A stretch of 34,504 bases of DNA from NCBI GenBank assembly GCA_964630265.1, contig CAZVRW010000032.1:1-34504 (forward strand). The letters are read 5' to 3'. Under the pieces are notes generated by a model, which saw nothing but the letters and a program-made list of their open reading frames with translations, had not been told where the DNA came from and ran no database searches. Numbering within the stretch: the stretch's first letter is position 1; each line of letters begins with the position of its first letter. Positions 15,594-24,074 of this stretch are shown piece by piece. Made by a program: the position numbers and the translations under genes. Origin of the DNA: CAZBWP01 sp964630265. Lineage in GTDB: Bacteria; Pseudomonadota; Alphaproteobacteria; Rhodospirillales; Defluviicoccaceae.

Positions 15594-16198
15594 CGTCCGG
15601 CGTGCCGGCGGCGGACGCGCCAGACACCCCGGGGGCCAAGGACCTGTGGGTCTTCGGCTACGGCTCGTTGATGTGGGATCCGCGCTTTGACCACGTCGAA
15701 GCGGTGCCGGGGCGCCTGCACGGCTATCACCGCGCGCTCTGCCTGCTGAGCGTGCGCAACCGGGGAACCCCGGAGACGCCCGGGCTGGTCGTCGCCCTGG
15801 ACCGCGGCGGCAGCTGTCGCGGCATCGCCTTTCGCGTCGCCGCGCCGGCGGTGGCGGCGACGCGCGCCTATCTGTGGCAGCGCGAAATGTACACCAACGC
15901 CTACCGCCCGCTGACCGTGCCGTTGCGCCTCGACGACGGCCGGCGGGTGGTGGCGCTCACCTTTGCCGCGTCGCCGGGCCATCCGCAGCACGTCCGCCCG
16001 GCGACACCGGAGCACGCCGCGGCGCTCGTGGTGCAGGGCCGGGGCGCCTATGGCACGTCGCTCGACTACCTCCGCAACGTCATTCGCCACCTGGACGCCT
16101 TCGGCATCCCGGACGGACCGCTGCACCACGTGCTGCTCCTCGCCGAGGCCGCCGCGGCCGGCGCGGCCGGCGACGGTGCGCCGCCTCAGAGCCTGTGA
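15590..16198 (+). CDS. chaC: ChaC-type glutathione-specific gamma-glutamylcyclotransferase
   Basis: The protein has 202 residues. The substrate-binding loop VFGYGSLMWDP (from 21) and catalytic Glu99 in YLWQREM mark the ChaC subfamily, along with GRLHGYHRALC and NVIRHLDAFGI near the end. ChaC enzymes cut glutathione to 5-oxoproline and Cys-Gly in the cytosol. The start overlaps the exporter stop by four bases. Downstream, a short AT-richer convergent interval (16199-16286) separates it from the TAXI protein gene on the other strand; I see no clear terminator there. Confidence 0.92.
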   Translation: MTSGVPAADAPDTPGAKDLWVFGYGSLMWDPRFDHVEAVPGRLHGYHRALCLLSVRNRGTPETPGLVVALDRGGSCRGIAFRVAAPAVAATRAYLWQREMYTNAYRPLTVPLRLDDGRRVVALTFAASPGHPQHVRPATPEHAAALVVQGRGAYGTSLDYLRNVIRHLDAFGIPDGPLHHVLLLAEAAAAGAAGDGAPPQSL

Positions 16199-16286
16199 AC
16201 CCATCGAGGTTGCGAAAAAACGCCCTTTGAAAACACGAGAAAATTTCTGGCGATACCGGGCTTCGCGGGCATTCTTTCACAACCTC

Positions 16287-17306
16287 TCAGGGCATCGTCA
16301 CCAGCCCGATGTCTTCGTAGAAGCGCAACGCCCCGTCGTGGATGGGGATGGCGAGGCCGTCGAGGGCGGTCTCCAACTGGATCATGCGGGCGTTGGGATG
16401 CCCCTGATCGAGCACGCTGCGGTTGCGCTCGTGCCAGAGCGCGCGGGTGACCCCGTAGACAAGGTCGTCGGCGAGGCGGACCGAGGTGATCAGCAGCGCG
16501 CCCACCTTCAACGTCGCCACGTCGTCGATGCCCGGATAGGTATCCGCGGCGATGACGGCGGCGTTGAGGAAGGGATAGTCCGCCCGGATGTCATCCGCCT
16601 CCGGCCCGTCGATGGCCAGAAGATCGACACGCCCGCTTTCGAAGGCCTGAACCAGGGCGCTGACCGGCGCACCGCCCACCATGAACACGGCGTCGAGTTC
16701 GCCGGCGATCAGCGCGTCGACGGCAGGGCCGATCCGCTTGAACGCCGGCTGGACGTCCGCCTCGGTGAGCCCGAACGCGCCCAGCACGATTCCCGCCAGT
16801 ACCCGCGTCCCCGACTTTTCCTCGCCCAAAGAGACCGGCCGGTTGGCGAGGTCAGCCACCGAGGCGATGCCGCTGTCCCGCCGCACCAGCAGATGCACCG
16901 CCTCCGGATACAGGTTGGCGATGGCGCGGATGGAGTCGAGGGGCGCGCCGTCGAAGCGACCGCTGCCGACCGAAGCATCGAACGCCACGTCCGCCTGGGA
17001 GAGCGCCAGATCCAGCTCGCCCTTGGCCAGCCGCAGCACGTTGTCGACGGACCCCTCCGTCGATACCGCGGCGGCGATCACGCCGGGCACGCCGCAACTG
17101 CCCCCTTCTTCGCAGCTCCGGGAACCGGGCGGATGGCTGACGATGCTGGCGATCAGGCCGCCGATGGCGAAGTAGGTGGCGCCGGTCGCGCCGGTGCCGA
17201 TGCGCAAGACGCGGATCTCGTCGGCCGGCGCGGCGAGGGTCAGGCTGGCGAGGCACAGACCAAGCAGAAGCGTCCGCAGGCAACGCTTCGCGCCGGACCA
17301 TGTCAT
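16287..17306 (-). CDS. TAXI-family TRAP transporter solute-binding protein
   Basis: The protein has 339 residues. ATG 17306 follows AGGAG, and a signal peptide lies at about 1-30 (LLLGLCLASLTLAAPADE). The TAXI pattern is clear: IGTGATGATYFAIGG at the start of the mature part, then CEEGGSCGVPGVIAAA, with two cysteines typical of one TAXI subgroup, and ELDLALSQADVAFDA. It would bind a carboxylate in the periplasm for a TRAP permease. No DctQM/4TM-12TM permease is in this window, so it is an orphan locally. It diverges from the BKACE enzyme gene, which could act on the imported compound. Confidence 0.9.
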   Translation of the reverse strand: MTWSGAKRCLRTLLLGLCLASLTLAAPADEIRVLRIGTGATGATYFAIGGLIASIVSHPPGSRSCEEGGSCGVPGVIAAAVSTEGSVDNVLRLAKGELDLALSQADVAFDASVGSGRFDGAPLDSIRAIANLYPEAVHLLVRRDSGIASVADLANRPVSLGEEKSGTRVLAGIVLGAFGLTEADVQPAFKRIGPAVDALIAGELDAVFMVGGAPVSALVQAFESGRVDLLAIDGPEADDIRADYPFLNAAVIAADTYPGIDDVATLKVGALLITSVRLADDLVYGVTRALWHERNRSVLDQGHPNARMIQLETALDGLAIPIHDGALRFYEDIGLVTMP

Positions 17307-17464
17307 CGCTCGCTCCTTCGCAGCGGTCCCTGACGTCCCCCAAGCTGACAATAGGACGATCGACCGCCCCGCCCAAGTGCCAATGCTCGGGGGCGACAAC
17401 AGCGGCCGGCGACGGTAGGATAATGGCCACAGCCCGCAACGCCGGACAGATCCCGAACAGACCG

Positions 17465-18298
17465 ATGACCAAACCCGCCATCATCACCGTTGCCATCACC
17501 GGAGCCGTGCCGCAGAAGTCCGACAACCCGGCCGTGCCGATCTCGCCGGACGAGCAGATCGAATCGACACACGCCGCGTTCGAGGCCGGTGCGTCGCTGG
17601 TGCACGTCCACGTCCGCGCCGCCGACGGTGCGTCCGCGTCCGATCCGGCGCTGTTCAAACGCGTCCTCGATGGCGTGCGCCGGCGCTGCCCCGGCATGAT
17701 CGTGCAGTTTTCCACGGGCGGGCGCGGGCGGGCCCAGGAGGAGCGCGCCGCGGCGCTGCCGCTCAAGCCCGACATGGCATCGCTCGCCACCGGCTCGGTG
17801 AATTTCGCCACGCAGATCTATGACAACCATCCGGCGCTGGTGGAGACCATGGCGCGGCTGATGCTGGAGGCGGGCATCAAGCCCGAGATCGAGGTCTTCG
17901 ACCTGGCCATGTTGTATGCCACCCGGACGCTGATCGATCGCGGCCTGATCGCGCCGCCGCCGCATGTGCAGTTCGTGCTGGGGATTCCCAACGCGCTGCC
18001 GGCGCGCCGCCGGCTGCTGGAGTTCGCCATCGACGAGTTGTCGGAGCTGATGCCGGGCGCCACCTGGACGGCCGCGGGGATCGGCCGACATCAAATGGAG
18101 GTTGCGTCCTGGGCGTTGGAACTCGGCGGACATGTGCGAACGGGCCTCGAGGACAACCTGAAGTACGATCGCTCGCGCCTCGCCGACAGCAACGCCGAGT
18201 TGGTCGCGCAGGTCGCCGCCCTGTGTCCGACATACGACCGCCACCCGGCGAGCCCCACCGAGGCGCGGGCGATCCTCGGTCTCGCCGACGCCCCCTGA
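17465..18298 (+). CDS. BKACE-family (DUF849) beta-keto acid cleavage enzyme
   Basis: The protein has 277 residues. The start MTKPAIITVAITGA matches the family. An in-frame ATG at 17423, preceded by AGGA, is the alternative and would add 14 residues. Zn ligands are visible as VHVHVR (H47, H49) and GLED (E229), matching H46/H48/E230 of the characterised Kce enzyme. GRHQMEV and QFSTGGRGR are further family motifs. Members condense a beta-keto acid with acetyl-CoA to give acetoacetate and a new CoA thioester. Which keto acid is used here (3-keto-5-aminohexanoate, beta-ketoglutarate, dehydrocarnitine or another) is not readable by eye. The carnitine and lysine-fermentation partner genes are absent. 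Confidence 0.9.
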   Translation: MTKPAIITVAITGAVPQKSDNPAVPISPDEQIESTHAAFEAGASLVHVHVRAADGASASDPALFKRVLDGVRRRCPGMIVQFSTGGRGRAQEERAAALPLKPDMASLATGSVNFATQIYDNHPALVETMARLMLEAGIKPEIEVFDLAMLYATRTLIDRGLIAPPPHVQFVLGIPNALPARRRLLEFAIDELSELMPGATWTAAGIGRHQMEVASWALELGGHVRTGLEDNLKYDRSRLADSNAELVAQVAALCPTYDRHPASPTEARAILGLADAP

Positions 18299-18439
18299 CG
18301 GCTGATCCACTTTCTTGATGAAGCCGGCGGCCGGGCGCGGTACATGGGGTCCGGCGACACGGGACGCCGCGCACGGGACGGGGTGCCGGGCAGCGCGCCG
18401 GCGTGTCGCCCCCTCGGGGCTCGTTGAGGAAACGTCGCG

Positions 18440-19243
18440 ATGACAAAACGAAGCCTGGACATTCTCGATCGGCCGGATGTGCGCGCCGTCCTGTTCCATC
18501 CGCGGCGCGACGTCGGCGTGCCACGGCTTGGCGCCGGCGTCCACACGGTGCGAATTCCGGTGGACGCGGCGACACGGGTCGCCGGCAAGATTTTCGTTGC
18601 CCACCCCGGCGCGCCGGTGGTGCTGTTCTTCCACGGCAACGGCGAGATCGCCGCCGACTACGAGGCGATCGCGCCGCTCTACACCCGCATGGGCGTGACC
18701 CTGTTCGTCTGCGATTACCGAGGCTACGGCGCCAGCGACGGTGCGCCGACGGCGACGACGCTGCTCGACGACGCCTGGGCCTGTTGGCAGGCGGCGCCGG
18801 AGACGCTGGCGGCGCGCGGGATCGACGCCGGCCCGCTCTTCGTCATGGGCCGCTCGCTCGGCAGCGCTGCGGCCTTGGAGATCGCGGCGCGCGCCGGTGA
18901 TGCCGTTGCCGGCCTGATCCTGGAGAGTGCCTTCGCCGAGACCTTCGCGTTGATCGAACGCATCGGCTTCCTGAAGATTCCCGACGCCGAAGAGGCCCGC
19001 GACGGCTTCGGCAACCTTGAGAAAATGGCACAGGTGACGGTGCCGACGCTGGTCCTGCATGGCGAGCGCGACTGGATCATCCCGGTCACCGACGGCCGGG
19101 CGCTGTTCGATGCCTGCCCCGCCCTGCAGAAGACCCTGGTGACCGTGCCCGGCGCCGGCCACAACGACCTGATGCTGGTCGGCCGACGGCCCTACTTCGC
19201 GGCCATCGCCAAACTCTGCGGCGTAGCGACGACGGCCGAGTGA
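18440..19243 (+). CDS. alpha/beta hydrolase (BEM46/ABHD13-like)
   Basis: The protein has 267 residues, with GAGGAAACG before the ATG. The catalytic triad can be placed at S139 in GRSLGS, D211 in HGERDWIIP and H241 in GAGHNDL. HGNGE (65-69) forms the oxyanion region, and DYRGYGASDG follows strand 4. This is the pattern of the BEM46/ABHD13/ABHD17 group of serine hydrolases. No signal peptide or membrane anchor is visible. The substrate is unknown; a thioesterase or carboxylesterase role is likely from the family. It stands alone between the BKACE gene and the ATP-grasp pair. Confidence 0.9.
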   Translation: MTKRSLDILDRPDVRAVLFHPRRDVGVPRLGAGVHTVRIPVDAATRVAGKIFVAHPGAPVVLFFHGNGEIAADYEAIAPLYTRMGVTLFVCDYRGYGASDGAPTATTLLDDAWACWQAAPETLAARGIDAGPLFVMGRSLGSAAALEIAARAGDAVAGLILESAFAETFALIERIGFLKIPDAEEARDGFGNLEKMAQVTVPTLVLHGERDWIIPVTDGRALFDACPALQKTLVTVPGAGHNDLMLVGRRPYFAAIAKLCGVATTAE

Positions 19244-19336
19244 CCAAGTCCCGCCCGCCGTTGCTGACCGTCATCCGCCAATGCTGATACCGTCCGCTCC
19301 GCCCCCTCTCAGTCCGCGGCAAGGGGCATTTCGCCG

Positions 19337-21913
19337 GTGAGCGTGCACGTGTCCGACGATCAGGCGGCCGACGGCCTGCTCGAGTCCCGCTACCGGCTGA
19401 TCCCCGGGATCCTGGACGAACTGATCGCCCCGGATGGCGCGATCCGGCCGCACTGGCGCCGCTTCGTGTCCGCCTTCGGTGCCCTGCCGGCCGAGGACCT
19501 GGCGGCCAGGCTCCGCAAAGCAGAGCGCCTGCGCACCGAGAACGGCCTCGCCTTCACGGTGACGGGGGGCGCCGAGGGCTCGGAGCGGCCGTGGGCCCTG
19601 GATTTCGTGCCGCTGTTGATCGACGAGGACGAGTGGTCGGCGCTCGAACGCGGCCTGGTCCAGCGGGCGCGGCTGCTCGATGCCGTTCTCGCCGATCTGT
19701 ACGGTCCGCAGCGGCTGTTGCGCCAGGGCGACCTGCCAGCCGCGCTGGTCTTCGCCAACCCGCATTTCCTGCGGCCGTGCCACGGCATCGAACCCCGCGG
19801 CGGTCGCCACCTGCAATTCTACGCCGCCGACCTCGGCCGCGGTCCCGACGGCCGCTGGTGGGTGCTGTCGGACCGGACCCAGGCCCCGGTCGGTTTTGGC
19901 TATGCGCTGGAGAACCGCATCGTCCTCGCCCGCGCGCTGCCGGAGGTGTTTCGCGCCTATCACGTCCAGCGCCTCGCCCCCTTCTTCAATGCCCTGAACA
20001 ACAGCCTGATCGCCGGGACCCGGCGGGACGATCCGCGAATCGTGCTGCTGACGTCGAGCGAGGAAGAGCAGACCGCCTTCGATCACGCCTATCTGGCGCG
20101 CTACCTGGGCTACACCCTCGCCGTCGGCGCCGATCTCACCGTGCGCAACGACCGCGTCTACCTGAAGACGGTGGAGGGCCTGATGCCGGTGGATCTGATC
20201 GTCCGCGGCATCGACTCGGAGTTCTGCGATCCCCTGGACCTGGACGTCGCCTCGACCTGCGGCATCGCCGGTCTGGTGCAGGCGGCCCGCGCCGGGCGGG
20301 TCGGCGTCGCCAACGCGCTGGGCAGCGGCCTGATCGAGGCGAAGGCGTTCATGGCCTTCCTGCCGGCGCTCTGTCGCTCCATGCTGGGCGAAGACCTGCT
20401 GCTCCCCAACACCGCGACTTGGTGGTGCGGCCAGGACGTGGCGCGGCAGCACGTGCTCGCCAACCTCGACGCGCTCGCCGTTGACCATGCGTTCGAACGG
20501 CGGCCGATGCTCGCGGCCGCCGGCGGCCCGCTACTCAGCCGCGGCTTGAGCCCGGACGCGCGCGCCGCGCTGCGCGACCGGCTGGCCAGCGAGGGGCACA
20601 ATTATGTCGGCCAGGAGCTGGTGTCGCTGTCGACGACGCCGGTTCTCGCCGACGGTGCGCTGGAGCCGCGGCCGATGGCACTCCGCGTGTTCCTGTGTGC
20701 CAGCGAAGACGGCTATACGTTGATGCCAGGCGGCCTGACACGCGTCGCCTCCACCCGCGATCCGCGCGCCGCGCTGTTGCGTCGCGGCCAGGAGACCAAG
20801 GACACCTGGGTGCTTTCGAGCCGGCCGGTCTCGGCATTCAGCCTGCTCCGGGCCGACGCGGGCGCCGCCAAGCCGCAACGCAAGAGCAAGGACATTCCAA
20901 GCCGCTCGGCCGACAACCTGTTCTGGCTCGGCCGCTATGCCGAGCGCGCCGAGGACGCCATGCGGGTGCTGCGGACCGTGGTTCGTCGCCTGACCGTCGA
21001 CACCGTCGAGAGTGCCGACGCCGCGGTGCTGGCGCGCGCCATGGCGGCGATCCTGGAGAAAACGGGGATCGAGGCCGGCCGGCCGGAAGAGATCGCCCTC
21101 GGCCCGACGATGGCCATCGAGCGACAGGCGCGCGAGGTGATGTTCAAGGTGGGCGTGCCTTACGGCGTCGTCGACACGCTGCAACACCTCGAGCGCACCG
21201 CCGCGCTCGCCCGCGACTGGCTTTCGGTGGAGGCGTGGCAGACGCTCGGCGGTCTGCGGGCGACGGCTCGGCCGCCCCTCGCCGGCCGGGCCACCGACCC
21301 GGCCGACATCTTCGACGTGCTCGAACAGAGCCTGCGCGTGCTCGCCGGGTTCAGCGGCATGGAGATGGAGAATATGACCCGCGACCATGGCTGGCGCTTC
21401 CTCGACATGGGGCGACGACTGGAGCGGGCGGCCAACCTGTCGCGGTTGATGCGCTGTTTCCTGGAGCGCGGCGATCCCGAGGACGACGGTGGCCTGGTCC
21501 TGCTGCTGGAGATCGCCGACAGCGTCATGACCTACCGCTGGCGCTATCTGGCGACGCCGATGGTCGCCCCGGTGCTCGACGTGCTGCTGCTGGACGAGAG
21601 CAATCCCCGCTCCATCGCCTTCCAACTGGTCGCCCTGAAGGATCACGTCGAACAGTTACCCCAGTCGGTCGCGCCGCCGGAGCGCAGTGTCGAGCAGCGG
21701 ATCATGCTGGCGACGGTGGCGACGCTGCGCCTCGCCGAGTTGCCGCACCTCTGCGCCGTCGGTGCCGACCAGCGCCGCGCCGGCCTGGCGGACATCTTCG
21801 ACGCCGTCGATGCGGCGCTGCCGAAGCTCTCCGAGGCGATCACCCGTTCCTACTTCAGCCACGCCGAGGCGAGGCGCCCGGCGGACCTGCACGCGCCTGC
21901 GCCGAAGCCGTGA
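19337..21913 (+). CDS. fusion of circularly permuted ATP-grasp and alpha-E domains
   Basis: The protein has 858 residues from GTG 19337. Residues 1 to about 490 match the circularly permuted ATP-grasp type 2 family (LVQRARLLDAVLADLYGPQ, VLSDRTQAPVGFGYALENR, LTSSEEEQTAFDHAYLARYLG in parts, ANALGSGLIEAKAFMAFLP, and the late LRVFLCASEDGYTLMPGGLTR in parts). From about residue 535 an alpha-E domain begins (SRSADNLFWLGRYAERAEDA), ending near the C-terminus. In many genomes the two are separate neighbouring genes; here they are one protein. Comparative-genomic work predicts a peptide-ligase/peptide-tagging system of ATP-grasp, alpha-E and transglutaminase. The last partner is encoded immediately downstream with stop/start overlap. 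Confidence 0.92.
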   Translation: MSVHVSDDQAADGLLESRYRLIPGILDELIAPDGAIRPHWRRFVSAFGALPAEDLAARLRKAERLRTENGLAFTVTGGAEGSERPWALDFVPLLIDEDEWSALERGLVQRARLLDAVLADLYGPQRLLRQGDLPAALVFANPHFLRPCHGIEPRGGRHLQFYAADLGRGPDGRWWVLSDRTQAPVGFGYALENRIVLARALPEVFRAYHVQRLAPFFNALNNSLIAGTRRDDPRIVLLTSSEEEQTAFDHAYLARYLGYTLAVGADLTVRNDRVYLKTVEGLMPVDLIVRGIDSEFCDPLDLDVASTCGIAGLVQAARAGRVGVANALGSGLIEAKAFMAFLPALCRSMLGEDLLLPNTATWWCGQDVARQHVLANLDALAVDHAFERRPMLAAAGGPLLSRGLSPDARAALRDRLASEGHNYVGQELVSLSTTPVLADGALEPRPMALRVFLCASEDGYTLMPGGLTRVASTRDPRAALLRRGQETKDTWVLSSRPVSAFSLLRADAGAAKPQRKSKDIPSRSADNLFWLGRYAERAEDAMRVLRTVVRRLTVDTVESADAAVLARAMAAILEKTGIEAGRPEEIALGPTMAIERQAREVMFKVGVPYGVVDTLQHLERTAALARDWLSVEAWQTLGGLRATARPPLAGRATDPADIFDVLEQSLRVLAGFSGMEMENMTRDHGWRFLDMGRRLERAANLSRLMRCFLERGDPEDDGGLVLLLEIADSVMTYRWRYLATPMVAPVLDVLLLDESNPRSIAFQLVALKDHVEQLPQSVAPPERSVEQRIMLATVATLRLAELPHLCAVGADQRRAGLADIFDAVDAALPKLSEAITRSYFSHAEARRPADLHAPAPKP

Positions 21914-22800
21914 TCTACACCGTCAGCCACCGCACCCGGTACGTCTATTCGATCCCGGTCTCCTTCTCCCACCATCGGCTGCATCTGACGCCGCGTGCCT
22001 GCGACCACCAGGTCTGCCATCGAACGATGCTGTCGGTGACCCCGGTGCCCGCGGTGCAGACGGCGAGCACCGACTACTTCGGCAACCCGGTCGTCAACAT
22101 CACCCTGCAGGATCAGCACGAACAGCTGACGTTGCATGCGCAGAGCGTCATCCAGGTGACCGGCAGGCCGTTGCCGCTGCCCGCCGACACGGCGGCGTGG
22201 GATGGCCTCTACCCCGCCCTGTTCGACGATCGGTCCGACGCCGGGCTGGCGGCATTGCAGTTCGCCTTCGCGTCGCCGCACGTCCGTGTCGACGCGGATC
22301 TCGCCGCCTATGCCGCAACGTCGTTCCCCCGTGGCCGGCCGGTGCTCGAGGGTGCGCTCGATCTGACCCGCCGCATCCACGCCGACTTCGACTACGATCC
22401 GACGGCGACGACGGTGACCACGTCCGTCGATCAGGTGTTCGAGCGCCGCCGCGGCGTCTGCCAGGATTTCGCGCACCTGGAGATCGGCTGCCTGCGCGCG
22501 CTGCGCGTGCCGGCCCGCTATGTCAGCGGCTATCTGCTGACCTATCCGCCGGAGGGGCAGGAGAAACTCGTCGGCGCCGACGCGTCGCACGCTTGGCTCT
22601 CGGTGTTCTGCGGCGATGACGGCTGGATCGACCTGGACCCGACCAACAACAAGGCGGTGGGCGACGAGCACGTGACCATCGCCTGGGGCCGCGACTATGG
22701 CGACGTCAGCCCGGTGAACGGCGCCATCTTCGGCGGCGGCACCCACCGCATCGAGGTCGCCGTCGACGTCACCCCGACCGCGGCACCGGCCGATTGGTGA
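21910..22800 (+). CDS. transglutaminase-like cysteine protease (Bact_transglu_N plus core)
   Basis: The protein has 296 residues. The GTG start (21910) overlaps the preceding TGA, so it is coupled to the ATP-grasp/alpha-E gene. The N-terminal domain starts YTVSHRTRYVYSIPVSFSHH and matches the bacterial transglutaminase-like N-terminal region. The core has the triad Cys184 (RRGVCQDFAHL), His227 (DASHAWLSV) and Asp (WIDLDPTN, D241 or D243). The family is thought to act as a peptidase or amidase in the ATP-grasp/alpha-E pathway. The proteasome-type peptidase often found in the same cluster is not present in this window. The gene is convergent with prfB. Confidence 0.93.
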   Translation: MIYTVSHRTRYVYSIPVSFSHHRLHLTPRACDHQVCHRTMLSVTPVPAVQTASTDYFGNPVVNITLQDQHEQLTLHAQSVIQVTGRPLPLPADTAAWDGLYPALFDDRSDAGLAALQFAFASPHVRVDADLAAYAATSFPRGRPVLEGALDLTRRIHADFDYDPTATTVTTSVDQVFERRRGVCQDFAHLEIGCLRALRVPARYVSGYLLTYPPEGQEKLVGADASHAWLSVFCGDDGWIDLDPTNNKAVGDEHVTIAWGRDYGDVSPVNGAIFGGGTHRIEVAVDVTPTAAPADW

Positions 22801-22842
22801 TCGCCCGCCGGCCGCGAGGTCCGCGACACGGCCTTGCCCCGA

Positions 22843-23974
22843 TCAGTTCGCCTTGCCGTCGGCGGCTTTCTGCTGATCGTCGATGCGGGCGGCGAGGGAG
22901 GCGCTCAGGAACACGTCGATGTCGCCATCGAGGACCGCCTGGGTGTTGGAAGTCTCCACCGCCGTGCGCAGGTCCTTGACCATCTGGTAGGGCTGCAACA
23001 CGTAGGAGCGGATCTGCCGCCCCCAGCCGATCTCGGAGCGGGAGTCGTAGGCCGCCTGCGCCGCCTCCTCGCGTTTGCACATTTCCAGCTCATAGAGCCG
23101 CGCCTTCAGCATCGCCATCGCCGCTGCCCGGTTCTTGTGCTGCGAGCGATCGTTCTGGCACTGGACGACGATGTTGGTCGGCAGGTGGGTGATGCGGATG
23201 GCGCTGTCGGTCTTGTTGACGTGCTGGCCGCCGGCGCCGGAGGAGCGGTAAGTGTCGACGCGCAGGTCCTTGTCCAGGATCTCGATCTCGATGGAGTCAT
23301 CGATCACCGGATAGACGCCGACCGACGCGAAGCTGGTGTGGCGGCGGGCGCTGGCATCGAAGGGGGAGATGCGCACCAGCCGGTGCACGCCGGTCTCGTG
23401 CTTCAGCCAGCCATAGGCATCGGGACCGATCACCCGCACGGTGGCGGATTTGATCCCCGCCCCTTCGCCTTCGCTCTCTTCGATCCATTCCAGCTTGAAG
23501 CGCCGCCGTTCCGCCCAGCGCGCGTACATGCGCATCAGCATCTCGGCCCAGTCCTGCGCCTCGGTGCCGCCGGCGCCGGCGTGGACCTCCAGGTAGCAGT
23601 CGTTGCCGTCGGCCTCGCCGGACAACAGCGTCTTCAACTCCGCCGCCGCGACGTCCTTCTGCATGGCGACGAGGTCGGCCTCCGCCTCGGCGACGACGCT
23701 GGCGTCGTCGTCGGCGGTCCCCAGCTCGATCAATTCGACGTTCTCGGCGAGGCGGGAGTCCAGCGCGTCGATGGCCTGCAGCCGGTCTTCCAGCCGGTTG
23801 CGTTCGCGCATCAGGGTCTGGGCCACGTCCGGGTCGTCCCAGAGCGTCGGGTCCTCGGCGCGGGCGTTCAGTTCGGCGAGGCGGTCACGGGCGGCATCGT
23901 AGTCAAAGATGCCTCCTCAGCCGGTCGAGGGAGCCTTCGATCTCCTCGACGACAGCTTCGATTTCAGCACGCAT
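22843..23974 (-). CDS. prfB: peptide chain release factor 2, with programmed +1 frameshift
   Basis: Translation starts at ATG 23974 (MRAEIEAVVEEIEG) and meets an in-frame TGA at codon 24 (23905-23903). Shifting +1 at CTT TGA C continues in the main frame (DYDAARDRLAELN) to the TGA at 22845-22843, giving 376 residues. The protein has the SPF tripeptide of RF2 (VRISPFDASARR) for reading UGA/UAA and the catalytic GGQ (SSGAGGQHVNKTDSA). It hydrolyses peptidyl-tRNA at UAA and UGA stops. Annotation as a shorter ORF beginning inside at 23826 would lose the N-terminal helices. It follows mrcA on the same strand, a common alphaproteobacterial order. Confidence 0.97.
23902..23917 (-). promoter_or_regulatory. 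prfB programmed +1 frameshift site
   Basis: On the minus strand the codons read AGG AGG CAT CTT TGA C. This has an internal Shine-Dalgarno-like AGGAGG three bases before the slippery CTT and the in-frame TGA followed by C, matching the E. coli AGG GGG TAT CTT TGA C. Low RF2 slows termination and allows the shift, so RF2 controls its own synthesis. Confidence 0.95.
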
Positions 23975-24074
23975 TTACGCAATCTCCGTTCAACATCTTC
24001 GCCGGCTCCTTGCAGCCGGGGCGGCAAGGGTCGCGGCGCCCGATCACCTCATCCGGCCACGTCACCCGGCCAAC

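Noticed and set aside
22843..23826. prfB starting at the internal Met at 23826
   Set aside because: The upstream region encodes the RF2 N-terminus in the same frame back to the recoding site, and the canonical +1 shift signal joins it to ATG 23974.
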